Of a stretch of DNA of 64,000 nt, positions 17,214 through 26,725 are shown one piece after another. The stretch spans positions 41,568-105,567 of the forward strand of contig JADCGS010000037.1 of NCBI GenBank assembly GCA_020248865.1, in the 5' to 3' direction. This DNA comes from Burkholderiales bacterium (lineage in GTDB: Bacteria; Pseudomonadota; Gammaproteobacteria; Burkholderiales; Burkholderiaceae_F). The number at the start of each line of letters is the position of its first letter. The first letter of the stretch is position 1. The notes under the pieces were generated by a model. That model worked only from the letters and a program-made list of their open reading frames with translations. It was not told the origin of the DNA and did not search any database. Made by a program: the position numbers and the translations under genes.

Positions 17214-19766
17214 ATGGTCGAGATCGAGGATCTGATTACGCACATGCGTCGGGTGCAGGCCGCCGAGCGCGATATGCGCGACCTCAGCCTGACGTGGCAG
17301 ATGATCGAGGCCAGCGCAGCGATCAGCTGTCCACAGGACGTGCAGTCGATCCTGCCGACGCTGACCCAGACCCGTGAGCGCTTCGACGGCCTGCAGCGGC
17401 GCCTGGTGGAAAGCCTGGCTTCGGAGAGCTTGGCTGAACTGCAGGACGAGCTGGCGGCCAAGGCGCAATGCGTGATCGACATCCTGGTGCGCAACCTGTT
17501 CGAACGCACCGCCGACGTCGGTTTCCTGGCCACCGACGAGGTCTTGCGCGGGTTTTGCGCGCGCGATGCCGCAGCCCGTGGTGAGGCCCGCGACGACGTG
17601 CGCCGCCGCCTGGCCGAGTACCGGTCCAAGTACACCGTCTACGACGACATCGTCCTGCTCGACCCCCAGGGCGAGGTACTGGTCCGGCTCGATGACGCGC
17701 CGATGCCGGCGCGCAGTGCCGACCCGATCGTGCGCGAGGCCCTGTCGGCGCCCGGCTACGTGGAGCGCTACCGACCGACCGATCTGGCCGGGGGCTCGGC
17801 CGCGCTGCTGTACGCGCATCGCATCGAGGACGGCGGCCGCGGGCTCGGCGTCCTGGTTCTGCGCTTCCGCTTTGCCGACGAGATGACGCGCATCTTTGCC
17901 AGCGTGGCCGACAGCCGCAACCAGTTTGCCATCGTGCTCCTGGACGGCGAGCAGCGCGTGGTGGCGAGCAACGACGAGGGCCATGTGCCGCTGGGCGTGC
18001 GGCTGCCGGCGACTGCGGAAGGCGCAGTCGATGGCGTGATCTTCGGCGGTCGCGAGTATCTGGCCATCGCCTGCTCGACGCACGGCTACCAGGGCTACAT
18101 GGGGCCAGGCTGGCGCGGCTTCGCGATGGTCTCCCTGCTGACGGCGTTCCGCAGCCGCGACGCCAGTGCAGACCACCACTCCGTCACCCTCGACAACACC
18201 GACCTGATCGCCGTTCAGGACGAGGCCACGGTGATCAATCGCAACCTGCGGCGCGTGGTCTGGAACGGACGGCTGATGGCGCGCGCCGAGGGCCACGACC
18301 GGGCGCGCCTGAAGGCGGTGCTCACGCAGGTCAGCCTGGCCGGCGCACGCACCCGGTCGCGGGTCGATCAGGCCGTGGGCGAGCTGCACCGGACATCGCT
18401 TGCCCGCATCACCCACCAGGCCAGCGATCTGGCGCGACTGGCGGCCGACATCATGGACCGCAATCTGTACGAGCGGGCCAACGACTGCCGCTGGTGGGCC
18501 CTGTCCCCGGCGTTGCAGTCGACCCTGGCGGGCGCAGCCGATCCGGCCGCCGATGCGCGCCTTGCGGCCGTGCTGGAGCACATCAACGGCCTTTACACGG
18601 TGTACGCGCGCCTGGTGGCCTTCGACGCGCAGGGCACGGTGCGGGCCGCTTCGCGCGAGGACGGCGCCCGCCCGCTCGTCGGTACCCGCGTGCCGCCGGA
18701 GATCCTGGCGGCGGTGCAGGGCCTGAGCGACACGCAGCGCTACGCGGTGACGCCGTTCGCGGTCAACGCGTTGACCGCCGGACAGCCGGCCTATGTCTAC
18801 CTGGCGGCGGTACGGGCGCCGCAGTCCGGCGCCCTGGCCGGCGGCGTGGCAATCGTCTTCAACACCGTTGCCGAGCTGACGACGATGCTGCGCGAGGTGG
18901 TCGGCACGCGCAAGGCGGTCGCCGCGTTCGTCGATGCGGCCGGCCGGGTGATCGCCTGCAGCGATCCGGCCTGCGAGCCGGGTACCGCGCTGCTGTTCGC
19001 CCGGACGGCGGGCGTGCACGCCCACGAAGACGTGCACTACGCGGTGGCCGTCCAAAGTGCCTGCGGCTATCGCGAATTCAAGCTGCAGGACGGGTATCGC
19101 AACGACGTGCAGGCCGTGGTGGCCATCCAGCTGGGACGGGTCGAGCGCCGGCAGGGCCGCACGCTCGACCTGGCCGGCGCCGCGGCTCCCCTCGAACGGA
19201 GCCGGTCGCGCGAGCTGGCCGTCGTCCAGGTCGGCACGGGCGTGTACGGTCTGCCCGCCGAAGCCGTGCGCGAGGCCGTCGCTCCCCGCACGGTGCTGCG
19301 TGCGCCCAATGCCAGCCCCCATGTGCTCGGCCTGATCGAGGTGCGAGACAGCGGACGCCCGCGCATCCTGCAACTGCTGTCGGCGCGTCACCTGCTCGGC
19401 ATCAGCGCACCGGCGCGCGCCGGTGACGGCGTGGCCGTCGTCCTGCAAACCGGCCCTGACCGGCCAGCCTTCGCCTTGTGGGTCGACGATGTGGTCAGCG
19501 TGATCGAGATCGACGGCGGTCTGGTGCAGCCGCCGCCTGTCGCGAGCATGGCCCGGCAGCAACTGGTTGCCGGGCTGGTCGACTTGCAGGGCGTTCCGGG
19601 CGATCCTCTGGTCCAGATCCTGGCGCCGGAGCACCTGCTGGCCGAGCCGGCGGCGCCGGTGCCACCCCTTGCCAAGCCCAAGGCCGAGGCTGGGGCCAAT
19701 GCCGCCTCCGAAGCCGCGTCCGAAGCCGTCGCCGTCCCCATGGGCGAGGCCGTGGCTGCCGACTGA
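17214..19766 (+). CDS. soluble duplicated-cache sensor fused to CheW
   Basis: An 850-residue protein with no evident transmembrane helix or signal peptide. Two related sensor modules can be seen. The first has VRNLFERTADVGFLATDEVL and YTVYDDIVLLDPQGEV (about residues 85-150); the second repeats this as DRNLYERANDCRWWALSPAL and YTVYARLVAFDAQGTV (about 400-470). Both look like cache-type ligand domains, normally found outside the membrane. The C-terminal part (about 660-835, LAVVQVGTGVYGLPAEAVREAV to QQLVAGLVDLQG) is a CheW domain, which docks chemoreceptors and CheA. The tail is Ala/Glu/Pro-rich. No other chemotaxis gene is nearby. Its role is probably to feed a cytoplasmic signal into a receptor array; this is inference. 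Confidence 0.8.
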   Translation: MVEIEDLITHMRRVQAAERDMRDLSLTWQMIEASAAISCPQDVQSILPTLTQTRERFDGLQRRLVESLASESLAELQDELAAKAQCVIDILVRNLFERTADVGFLATDEVLRGFCARDAAARGEARDDVRRRLAEYRSKYTVYDDIVLLDPQGEVLVRLDDAPMPARSADPIVREALSAPGYVERYRPTDLAGGSAALLYAHRIEDGGRGLGVLVLRFRFADEMTRIFASVADSRNQFAIVLLDGEQRVVASNDEGHVPLGVRLPATAEGAVDGVIFGGREYLAIACSTHGYQGYMGPGWRGFAMVSLLTAFRSRDASADHHSVTLDNTDLIAVQDEATVINRNLRRVVWNGRLMARAEGHDRARLKAVLTQVSLAGARTRSRVDQAVGELHRTSLARITHQASDLARLAADIMDRNLYERANDCRWWALSPALQSTLAGAADPAADARLAAVLEHINGLYTVYARLVAFDAQGTVRAASREDGARPLVGTRVPPEILAAVQGLSDTQRYAVTPFAVNALTAGQPAYVYLAAVRAPQSGALAGGVAIVFNTVAELTTMLREVVGTRKAVAAFVDAAGRVIACSDPACEPGTALLFARTAGVHAHEDVHYAVAVQSACGYREFKLQDGYRNDVQAVVAIQLGRVERRQGRTLDLAGAAAPLERSRSRELAVVQVGTGVYGLPAEAVREAVAPRTVLRAPNASPHVLGLIEVRDSGRPRILQLLSARHLLGISAPARAGDGVAVVLQTGPDRPAFALWVDDVVSVIEIDGGLVQPPPVASMARQQLVAGLVDLQGVPGDPLVQILAPEHLLAEPAAPVPPLAKPKAEAGANAASEAASEAVAVPMGEAVAAD

Positions 19767-19788
19767 ACCGGCTGCGGCCGGCACCCTC

Positions 19789-20118
19789 TCAGGCCAGCCG
19801 CAGCATGGTGAACAACAGCATGCCGACGGCCATCGTGAACAGCACGTTGCGGGTGGTCAGCATGACCACGCCGGCAACCACCGCGGCGGCCAGCTTGAAG
19901 TTCTCGAAGCTCAGGAACACCTGGCCATCCTGCATCAGCAGCTCAGGTGCTACCAGCGCCGCCAGCGCGCAGGCGGGTGCATAGCGCAGCGCATGCTGCA
20001 CGCGCTCGGGCAGGTTGATGCGCTCGCCGATCAGGAGGAAGGCGCCGCGTGTGACGACGGTCACCAGCGTCAGACCGACGATCGTGAGCCAGACTTCGGT
20101 GCTGCTCATGCCACTCAT
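19789..20118 (-). CDS. azlD: AzlD-family branched-chain amino acid exporter subunit
   Basis: A 109-residue protein with four hydrophobic helices; TVVTRGAFLLIGERINLPERVQHALRYAPACALAALVAPEL is the AzlD signature region. AzlD is the small partner of AzlC in export of branched-chain amino acids (azaleucine resistance). The ATG at 20118 overlaps the azlC stop (ATGA), so the two are coupled; a second Met lies 9 bp downstream. ilvE lies just upstream on the opposite strand, which fits a branched-chain amino acid theme. Confidence 0.9.
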   Translation of the reverse strand: MSGMSSTEVWLTIVGLTLVTVVTRGAFLLIGERINLPERVQHALRYAPACALAALVAPELLMQDGQVFLSFENFKLAAAVVAGVVMLTTRNVLFTMAVGMLLFTMLRLA

Positions 20119-20864
20119 GCGCGCCGCCGGTCCAGCATGAAGTCGAAGGACATGGCCACCACCATGCCGCACAAAACTGCGACCACCAGGCCGAGCTTGA
20201 GCGGGAAGCCGGCGGCCAGCACCGCGACCACGGCCGCCGTGGCGGCCCCCGCTGCCGCTGGTTTGCTGCCGAGCATCGGCAGCATGATGGCCATCAGCGC
20301 GAGCACCGCGGTGAACTCCAGGCCCCAGTGCCCCGGCACCCAGGCGGCCAGGAAGATGCCGGCGACCGACATCGGCTGCCATGCCAGCCAGTTGGCGCAG
20401 GCCATGCCGAGGAAGACCCACACCTGCTCGGTGGAGCCGCGCTCCTCGGGCTTGCAGTCGCCGTAGCGGGAAACGAAGACCGCGACGCCGAGGTCGGTGG
20501 TCAGATAACCCAGCAGAACCCGCCGCCCGAAGGAGAAGCGCTGGAAGTACGGCTGCAGCGTGGCCGAGAAGATCACGAAGCGCAGGTTGACCACGAGCGC
20601 GGTCGCCAGCACGACCCAGACCGGCGCGCCGGCCGCGATCAGCGGCAGTGCCGCCAGTTGTGCGCTGCCGGCGTACACCAGCAGCGTCATGCCGAGCGCC
20701 TCGGCCTGCGTCAGCCCGGTCTTGACCATGGCCACGCCGGTCACCAGGCCCCAGACCGCGGTGGCCACGGTGCCGGGCGCGATGATCCTCATACCGCGCA
20801 GGAAGGCGGCCCGGCGCTGCGCGGCCAGCGTCGGGTGCGCGCCGAAGACGGCCTTGCGGATCAT
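20115..20864 (-). CDS. azlC: AzlC-family branched-chain amino acid exporter
   Basis: A 249-residue membrane protein with the AzlC core (GMRIIAPGTVATAVWGLVTG, VYAGSAQLAALPLIAAGAP, VVNLRFVIFSATLQPYF, YLTTDLGVAVF). It forms the exporter with AzlD. The start codon overlaps the stop of the upstream MFS gene (ATGA) and the stop overlaps the azlD start, giving a tightly coupled three-gene unit. Helices are slightly longer than usual at the C-terminus. Confidence 0.9.
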   Translation of the reverse strand: MIRKAVFGAHPTLAAQRRAAFLRGMRIIAPGTVATAVWGLVTGVAMVKTGLTQAEALGMTLLVYAGSAQLAALPLIAAGAPVWVVLATALVVNLRFVIFSATLQPYFQRFSFGRRVLLGYLTTDLGVAVFVSRYGDCKPEERGSTEQVWVFLGMACANWLAWQPMSVAGIFLAAWVPGHWGLEFTAVLALMAIMLPMLGSKPAAAGAATAAVVAVLAAGFPLKLGLVVAVLCGMVVAMSFDFMLDRRRA

Positions 20865-22108
20865 GTGGCCAGCGCCTGCCGGCGCTGCTGCGCCAGCAGC
20901 CACAGCACGGCCGCGACCGCCAGCGCCACCGCCGGCGCGGCGAACAGGTTCAGGTCGAGCCAGCCGGCGGTGGAGACCAGCGCGCCGGAGGCGGCCGACG
21001 AGGTGATCATCGTCAGGAACACCACCAGGTCGTTGATGCCCTGCACGCGCGCCTTCTCGGCCGGCCGGTAGGTGGTGGTCAGCAGCGTCGTGGCGCCGAC
21101 GAACATCAGGTTCCAGCCGAGGCCCAGCAGCAGCAGCGCGCCCCAGAAGTGCCAGTACGACAGGCCGGCGTGCGCTACGCCGATGGCGCTGAACATGAGC
21201 AGGCAGCCCGCGAGCATCAGCGGCTGCGTGCCGTGGCGCCGGATCAGGGCGCCAGTGAAGAATCCCGGGGCAAACATCGCGATCACATGCCACTTGATGA
21301 CGTCGGCCGCCTGCGGATAGCCGAAGCCGCAGACCTGCATCGCCAGTGGCGTGGCGGTCATCAGCAGGTTCATCGCCCCGTAGCTGATGGCGCCCACCAG
21401 CACGGCCACGATCAGCGCCGGCTGCGCCAGCACCTGGCGCAGCGGCCGCGCCGGCCCGCTGACGGCGCCGCCCGACTGTGGAATCTGCACCTGAGAAGCC
21501 ACGGCCAGGCCGATCAGCGCGAACACGGCCAGTGCCGCGTAGGTGCCGGCAAAGCTCGCCGGCAGCAGTTCGCGCGTGAGCTTGGACATCTCGGGTCCGA
21601 CGATGCCGCCGGCGATGCCGCCGGCCAGCACCCAGGCGATGGCGCGCTCCTTGAGGCTGCGGTCGTAGGCCTCGGCCACGTCGGCCGCGGCAAAGCGCAG
21701 GTACTGCCAGAAGGCATTGAACACGCCCGTGAACACGGTGCCCAGGCACAGCAGCGCAAAGCTGCCCGACAGCACGCCGGCGGTGGCCAGCGCAGTGCCC
21801 ACCAGCCCCATGGCAGCGCCGAACATGAAGCCCGCGCGACGGCCCCAGCGGCCCATGGCCAGCGAGGCCGGCACCGTGGCCACCGCCGAGCCGACGATGT
21901 GGGTCGAGATCGGCAGGGTGGCCCACAGCGGCGAGGGCGCGAGCGCCAGTCCGGCCAGTCCGTTGACCGCGATCAGCGTGACGTTGTTGGTGTAGAGCAG
22001 CGCCTGGGCCAGGCAGAGCAGGCCGATCTGGCGCCGCGCCAGAGCAGATGGATTCAAGGAGGATCGACGGACCGGGGCAAGGCGCGATTGTAGGCAGCCG
22101 CAACGCAA
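20861..22108 (-). CDS. major facilitator superfamily transporter
   Basis: About 415 residues with twelve hydrophobic helices. The loop MGRWGRRAGFMFGAAMG between helices 2 and 3 is the MFS motif. The first gene of the MFS-azlC-azlD unit. Substrate unknown; the context suggests amino acid or related efflux. The first 18 residues (MRCGCLQSRLAPVRRSSL) look atypical, so the true start may be a TTG a little downstream, at the LNPSALARRQ stretch. Confidence 0.85.
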   Translation of the reverse strand: MRCGCLQSRLAPVRRSSLNPSALARRQIGLLCLAQALLYTNNVTLIAVNGLAGLALAPSPLWATLPISTHIVGSAVATVPASLAMGRWGRRAGFMFGAAMGLVGTALATAGVLSGSFALLCLGTVFTGVFNAFWQYLRFAAADVAEAYDRSLKERAIAWVLAGGIAGGIVGPEMSKLTRELLPASFAGTYAALAVFALIGLAVASQVQIPQSGGAVSGPARPLRQVLAQPALIVAVLVGAISYGAMNLLMTATPLAMQVCGFGYPQAADVIKWHVIAMFAPGFFTGALIRRHGTQPLMLAGCLLMFSAIGVAHAGLSYWHFWGALLLLGLGWNLMFVGATTLLTTTYRPAEKARVQGINDLVVFLTMITSSAASGALVSTAGWLDLNLFAAPAVALAVAAVLWLLAQQRRQALAT

Positions 22109-22182
22109 AGCCGGCGCCGGTGACAGCCGAATGCACGCAAAGCCGCTGTGTCTAGAATCGCGCTCCAGCTCAGGAGATCAGC

Positions 22183-23106
22183 ATGTCAATGGCAGACCGC
22201 GACGGGTGGATCTGGTACGACGGCAAGCTCGTGCCGTGGCGCGACGCGACCACCCACGTGCTCACGCACTCGCTGCACTATGGCCTGGCCCTGTTCGAGG
22301 GCGTGCGCGCCTACGCGACCCCGCAGGGCGCAGCCATCTTCCGCCTGAAGGAACACACCGAGCGGCTGTTCAACTCGGCCAAGATCTTCATGATGGAGAT
22401 CCCGTACACGCCGGAGCAGATCAGCGAGGCGCAGCGCGAGGTGGTGCGTGCCAACCGGCTCGAATCCTGTTACCTGCGGCCGCTGGCCTTCTACGGGTCG
22501 GAGAAAATGGGCGTCAGTCCGCGCGGGGCCAAGGTGCACGTGTCGATCGCCGCCTGGCCCTGGGGCGCCTACCTCGGCGAGGAAGGGCTGCAGCGCGGCA
22601 TCCGCGTCAAGACCTCGAGCTACCAGCGCCATCACATCAACGTGTCGATGGTCCGCAGCAAGACGGCCGGCCATTACGTCAACTCAATCCTCGCCAACCT
22701 CGAGGCCACCAGCCACGGTTACGACGAGGCGCTGCTGCTCGACACCAACGGGTTCGTCGCCGAGGGTGCGGGCGAGAACCTGTTCATCGTCCGCGACGGC
22801 CAGATCTTCGAGCCGGAGATGGTGTCCGGGCTGATCGGCATCACACGCCGCACCGTGATCGAACTGGCACGCGACCTCGGCCACGAGGTCAAGGCGATGC
22901 CGATGACGCGCGATGACGTCTACCTGGCCGACGAGGCCTTCTTCACCGGCACCGCCGCCGAGGTGACGCCGATCCGTGAGCTCGACGGCCGCATCATCGG
23001 CAAGGGCAGCCGCGGGCCGATCACCGAGAAGATCCAGACGCTGTTCTTCGACGTGGTCAACGGCCGCAACGCCAGGTTCGGGCACTGGCTGACTCCGGTG
23101 GCCTGA
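22183..23106 (+). CDS. ilvE: branched-chain amino acid aminotransferase
   Basis: A PLP class IV aminotransferase of 307 residues interconverting Leu, Ile and Val with their 2-oxo acids. Recognised by THSLHYGLALFEGVRAY, YVNSILANLEATSHGYDEALLLD, EGAGENLFIV and GLIGITRRTVIELA; the PLP lysine lies in the RSKTAGHYVNS segment. A good ribosome-binding site (AGGAGA) lies 8 bp before ATG 22183. Divergent from the AzlCD exporter unit with about 75 bp between, so both promoters share a short region. The zinc-finger gene follows 3 bp downstream. Confidence 0.95.
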   Translation: MSMADRDGWIWYDGKLVPWRDATTHVLTHSLHYGLALFEGVRAYATPQGAAIFRLKEHTERLFNSAKIFMMEIPYTPEQISEAQREVVRANRLESCYLRPLAFYGSEKMGVSPRGAKVHVSIAAWPWGAYLGEEGLQRGIRVKTSSYQRHHINVSMVRSKTAGHYVNSILANLEATSHGYDEALLLDTNGFVAEGAGENLFIVRDGQIFEPEMVSGLIGITRRTVIELARDLGHEVKAMPMTRDDVYLADEAFFTGTAAEVTPIRELDGRIIGKGSRGPITEKIQTLFFDVVNGRNARFGHWLTPVA

Positions 23107-23108
23107 GC

Positions 23109-23303
23109 ATGAGCAGCGCCGAACTGCCGGTGGTCGAGGTTGCGGCCAAGGAGCTGCCGGCCTTCTGCCCCAATCCGTCGATGCCGGTGTGGAACCACCA
23201 CCCGCGCGTGTTCCTCGACCTGGGGCCCAGGGGCGAGGCGATGTGTCCGTACTGCGGCACGCGCTACCGGCTGAAGGCCGGCGAGCGGGTCGGCGGCCAC
23301 TGA
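23109..23303 (+). CDS. CHCC zinc-finger domain protein
   Basis: A 64-residue protein with the pattern C20, H30/H31, then CPYC at 46-49 and GTRYRL, as in the zf-CHCC family related to the NDUFS6 accessory subunit of complex I. It follows ilvE with 2 bp between stop and start, so it is co-transcribed with it. In betaproteobacteria this small gene often sits directly after ilvE. Function is unknown; zinc binding is inferred from the residues. Confidence 0.85.
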   Translation: MSSAELPVVEVAAKELPAFCPNPSMPVWNHHPRVFLDLGPRGEAMCPYCGTRYRLKAGERVGGH

Positions 23304-23340
23304 TTCCGGTTGCGCAAGAAGCCGCGCCACGCACAGTCCG

Positions 23341-23784
23341 ATGCCGCGCCTGTCCAAGCCGTTGCTGTTTGCCTCGCCGGCCGAGTGCGAACAGGCGTTC
23401 TACGACGCGCTCGAGGCGGCCGACGCCGAAGCGGTGTGCGAGCTGTGGCTCGATGACGACGACGTGGTCTGTATTCACCCCAACGGGCCGCGCCTGGTGG
23501 GCTGCGGCGCGGTGCGCGCCTCCTGGACGGCGATTCTGGCCAACGGGGCGGTCAACATCCGTGCCACCGCGCGCAAGGCTGTCGAGACACCCACGGTGGC
23601 CGTGCACAACGTGGTCGAGCAGGTCCTGATGACCCAGGGACGGCGCCAGCAGCTCGTGCACGTGATTGCCACCAACGCGTACGTCAAGACCCCGGCGGGC
23701 TGGAAAATGGTGCTGCACCACGCCGCCCCGGCGCCCGAGGGCAAGGCCGAGGACATCGAGGCGCCGGCGGGGCCGCTGCACTAG
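23341..23784 (+). CDS. SnoaL/NTF2-like domain protein
   Basis: A 147-residue protein with an NTF2-like fold pattern: the N-terminal helix pair (ECEQAFYDALEAADAEAVCELW), then DDDDVVCIHPNGPRLVGCGAVRASW and a C-terminal sheet ending VLHHAAP. The H-P-x-G segment is typical of the SnoaL_3/DUF4440 group. No catalytic role can be assigned. It follows the zinc-finger gene closely on the same strand and precedes a YheT hydrolase, with which it is commonly paired. Confidence 0.75.
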   Translation: MPRLSKPLLFASPAECEQAFYDALEAADAEAVCELWLDDDDVVCIHPNGPRLVGCGAVRASWTAILANGAVNIRATARKAVETPTVAVHNVVEQVLMTQGRRQQLVHVIATNAYVKTPAGWKMVLHHAAPAPEGKAEDIEAPAGPLH

Positions 23785-23815
23785 CCCGCGGCGCACTTGT
23801 CGGCAGGACCCTGCG

Positions 23816-24802
23816 GTGCCCCTCGTCAGTTCCGACTTCCGGCCGACCCCGTGGCTGCGCGGCGGGCACGCGCAGAGCATCCTGCCGGCCACCGTCATGC
23901 CGCGGCCCGCCGTGGCCTACCGGCGCGAACGCTGGCCGACCGAGAGCGGTGGCCGGTCCGATGGCGACTTTCTCGATGTCGACTTTGCGCAGCCCGAGCC
24001 GGCCGCGGCCGACGCGCCGGTGCTCGTGCTGTTCCACGGGCTGGAGGGCGGCTCCGGCTCGCACTATGCTCGCGCGATCATGCGCGGCTTTGCCGACGCC
24101 GGCTGGCGCGCGCTGGTCGTGCACTTTCGCGGCTGCTCGGGCGAGCCCAACGCGCTGCCGCGCTCGTATCACTCCGGCGACTCCGACGAGGCGCACTGGA
24201 TCCTGCATCGCGTGGCCGCCCGCTGGCCTGCCGCGCGGCTGCACGCGGCCGGCGTGTCGCTCGGCGGCAACGTGCTGGCCAAGTGGCTGGGCGAGCGCGC
24301 CGAGGAGGCGCGCATCGTGCGGGCGGCCGCTGCGATCGCCGCGCCGGTGGACCTGCGGGCCTGCGGCGTGGCGCTGATGCGGGGCTTCAACCGGGTCTAC
24401 GGCCGCAACTTCCTGGCCACGCTGATCCCCAAGACGCTGGCCAAGATCGAGCGCTTCCCGGGGCTGGCCGATGCCGCGATCGTGCGCGGCGTGACCGACC
24501 TGTACGCCTACGACAACGCCTACACCGCGCCGGTGCACGGCTTTCGCAACACCGATGACTACTGGGCGCGCGCCTCGTCCAGGCCGCTGCTGCCCAACGT
24601 GCGCGTGCCGCTGCTGCTGCTGCACGCCCGCAACGATCCGTTCGTGCCGGCGGACAGCCTGCCCCAGCCGGGCGCCGTGTCGTCGCAGGTCTTTCTCGAG
24701 CAACCCGGGCAGGGCGGGCACGCGGGGTTCGTGGAGGGCGTGTTCGGCCAGCACCGCTACCTGCCGCGCCGGCTGCTGCGCTTTTTCACTGCCGGCGCGT
24801 GA
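23816..24802 (+). CDS. YheT-family alpha/beta hydrolase
   Basis: A 328-residue hydrolase starting at GTG 23816 (MPLVSSDFRPTPWLRGGHAQ once the start codon is read as Met). The motif PTPWLRGGHAQSILPA is characteristic of YheT/ABHD1-3-like proteins, and the nucleophile elbow is GVSLGG. The catalytic His lies in QGGHAGFVEG near the C-terminus and the acid in HARNDPFVP. All three catalytic residues are present. Upstream in-frame codons overlap the NTF2-like gene in another frame, so the GTG was chosen. Substrate unknown; relatives are esterases or lipases. Confidence 0.88.
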   Translation: MPLVSSDFRPTPWLRGGHAQSILPATVMPRPAVAYRRERWPTESGGRSDGDFLDVDFAQPEPAAADAPVLVLFHGLEGGSGSHYARAIMRGFADAGWRALVVHFRGCSGEPNALPRSYHSGDSDEAHWILHRVAARWPAARLHAAGVSLGGNVLAKWLGERAEEARIVRAAAAIAAPVDLRACGVALMRGFNRVYGRNFLATLIPKTLAKIERFPGLADAAIVRGVTDLYAYDNAYTAPVHGFRNTDDYWARASSRPLLPNVRVPLLLLHARNDPFVPADSLPQPGAVSSQVFLEQPGQGGHAGFVEGVFGQHRYLPRRLLRFFTAGA

Positions 24803-24829
24803 CCGGGTGACGGGCAATCGCTAACCCGG

Positions 24830-25435
24830 ATGGATGCCGAGGTTCTCGCCGCACTTGCCCGCTGGCCCGCCGTGCCGGCGGTCTACGGCTGGCTCGCGCT
24901 CACCCCCCGCGGCGAGTGGCGCCTGCGCGGTGAGCGCATCGGCAATGCCGCGATCGTCGCCTTCATCGCCCGCAACTATGCGCTCGATGGCTTCGGCTGC
25001 GCGTACTTCCAGAACGGTCCGCAGCGCGTCTACGTCGACCTGGAGAGCGCGCCGTGGATCTGGCAGTCGAGCGGTGCAGGCCATGGCCTGCTCGCCCACA
25101 CCGGCACGGTACCGCGGCATCTGGCGCGTGCCGCCCTGCTGGACGACGGCCGGCTGGCGCTGGTGACCGATCTGGGGCCGGGCACGGTCGACGACCGCGA
25201 TGCCGCGCGCGTGCTTCACGCGATCTGCGACGCGGCGGGCCGCGCCCTCGACGAGGCGGCGGTCGAGCGCTGGATGCAGGGCCGGCAGGAGGCCTGCTTC
25301 GCGCCGCGTGCGCTCCAGCTGGAAGGCGCGAGCGTGCCGGTCGAGCGGCTGAGCGCGCACCGCCTGGCCGAGCACTTCGGCTTCGATCCGGCCCCGCGGG
25401 CGACGGCGGACGATCCGTCCGGTCCGCCGTCGTAA
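24830..25435 (+). CDS. conserved hypothetical protein
   Basis: A 201-residue soluble protein. The central part (RIGNAAIVAFIARNYALDGFGCAYFQNGPQRVYVDLE) has the look of a conserved domain, and the text PAVYGWLALTPRGEWRLRG suggests a compact beta-rich N-terminus. No signal peptide or membrane helix. I recognise no named family with certainty and assign no function. It follows the YheT gene by 27 bp on the same strand and is convergent with the ferredoxin reductase gene. Confidence 0.65.
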   Translation: MDAEVLAALARWPAVPAVYGWLALTPRGEWRLRGERIGNAAIVAFIARNYALDGFGCAYFQNGPQRVYVDLESAPWIWQSSGAGHGLLAHTGTVPRHLARAALLDDGRLALVTDLGPGTVDDRDAARVLHAICDAAGRALDEAAVERWMQGRQEACFAPRALQLEGASVPVERLSAHRLAEHFGFDPAPRATADDPSGPPS

Positions 25436-25469
25436 CGGCCGGGCGCGGCCGCCCGCCGCGCGCCGGCCT

Positions 25470-26573
25470 TCAGTCGAACACCGGCGACTCGACGCCGAGC
25501 ACCTTGTGCAGCTTGGGGCTGGTGGTGGTGTACTGCAGGTGGATCTTCTTGTCGGGGAAGACGTAGCGGGCCGCGCCGAAGGCCGCCAGCGCGGCTTCGT
25601 GGAAGCCCGACAGGATGAGCTTCTTCTTGCCCGGGTAGATGTTGATGTCGCCGACCGCGAAAACACCGGGCACGTTGGTCTCGAACTTCTCGGTGTCGAC
25701 CACGATCTGCTTGCGTTCGAGGTCGAGGCCCCACTCGGCGATCGGTCCCAGCTTGGGCGACAGGCCGAAGAAGACCAGCAGATGATCGAGCGGTACGCGC
25801 CGCGTCACGCCGTCCAGAGCGGTGACGCGTACTTCCGCGAGGCGCCCGTCGCTTTCCTCGAAGCCCGAGATCTGACCGGTCAGGAACTGCATCTCGTAGG
25901 CCTCGCACAGGGCCTTCATCTTGGCCACCGAGGCGGGCGCTGCCCGGAAGCCGTCGCGCCGGTGCAGCAGGATCACGCTCTCGGCCTTGCCGACGAAGTT
26001 CAGCGCCCAATCCAGCGCCGAGTCGCCGCCGCCGCAGATCACGAGGTTCTTGCCGTGGAACTGGGTGGGGTCCTTGACCCGGTAGTGCAGCTGCCTGCCC
26101 TCGAACCGGTCGATGCCATCGACCTTCAGGGTGCGCGCCTGGAAGCTGCCCACGCCCGCCGCGATGAACACCGTCCTGGTGAGGAAGCTCGTGCCCAGCG
26201 AGGTCTGCAGGTAGAAGCGGCCGTCGGCCTGGCGCTCGAGCACGCTGACTTCGTGGCCCAGGTGGAACTGCGCGCCGAACGGCTCGATCTGCTTCAGCAG
26301 GCTGTCCGTGAGCTCCTGTCCGGTGCAGACCGGCACGGCCGGAATGTCGTAAATGGGCTTGTCCGGGTACAGCTCGACGCACTGGCCGCCCACGGCCTTC
26401 AGCGAGTCGACCACATGCGCCTTGATTTCGAGCAGGCCAAGCTCGAAGACCTGGAACAGTCCTACGGGTCCCGCGCCGACGATCACCGCATCGGTCTCGA
26501 TCGGCCCGCGCGCCGGCACGTGGCCCTCGACGGTGCCGCTGCCGTTGCTGGAGTGATTCACGGTCGTATCCAT
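25470..26573 (-). CDS. TrxR-like ferredoxin/flavodoxin-NADP+ reductase
   Basis: A 367-residue flavoprotein with an N-terminal FAD site ([13 protein letters not shown]) and a central NADPH site ([15 protein letters not shown]), plus [17 protein letters not shown]. It lacks the CxxC redox pair of true thioredoxin reductase. This layout is the bacterial/YumC type of ferredoxin-NADP reductase, moving electrons between NADPH and ferredoxin or flavodoxin. The Met at 26573 ([12 protein letters not shown]) is chosen because upstream codons are not conserved. It is monocistronic as far as can be seen. Confidence 0.9.
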   Translation of the reverse strand: MDTTVNHSSNGSGTVEGHVPARGPIETDAVIVGAGPVGLFQVFELGLLEIKAHVVDSLKAVGGQCVELYPDKPIYDIPAVPVCTGQELTDSLLKQIEPFGAQFHLGHEVSVLERQADGRFYLQTSLGTSFLTRTVFIAAGVGSFQARTLKVDGIDRFEGRQLHYRVKDPTQFHGKNLVICGGGDSALDWALNFVGKAESVILLHRRDGFRAAPASVAKMKALCEAYEMQFLTGQISGFEESDGRLAEVRVTALDGVTRRVPLDHLLVFFGLSPKLGPIAEWGLDLERKQIVVDTEKFETNVPGVFAVGDINIYPGKKKLILSGFHEAALAAFGAARYVFPDKKIHLQYTTTSPKLHKVLGVESPVFD

Positions 26574-26725
26574 GACTGTGGTTCGGGGTTGGGTGCGGAG
26601 CCTGTAAAGCCGGATTGTCGCCGATTCGCGGCGACGGTCATGCGCGCCCGGGTCGAACAAGGTCAAGCGCCCGGGCACGCCGCTGCCGCACCAGCCGGCG
26701 CGTTGCCTGCCGGGCGTTGGTCCGC

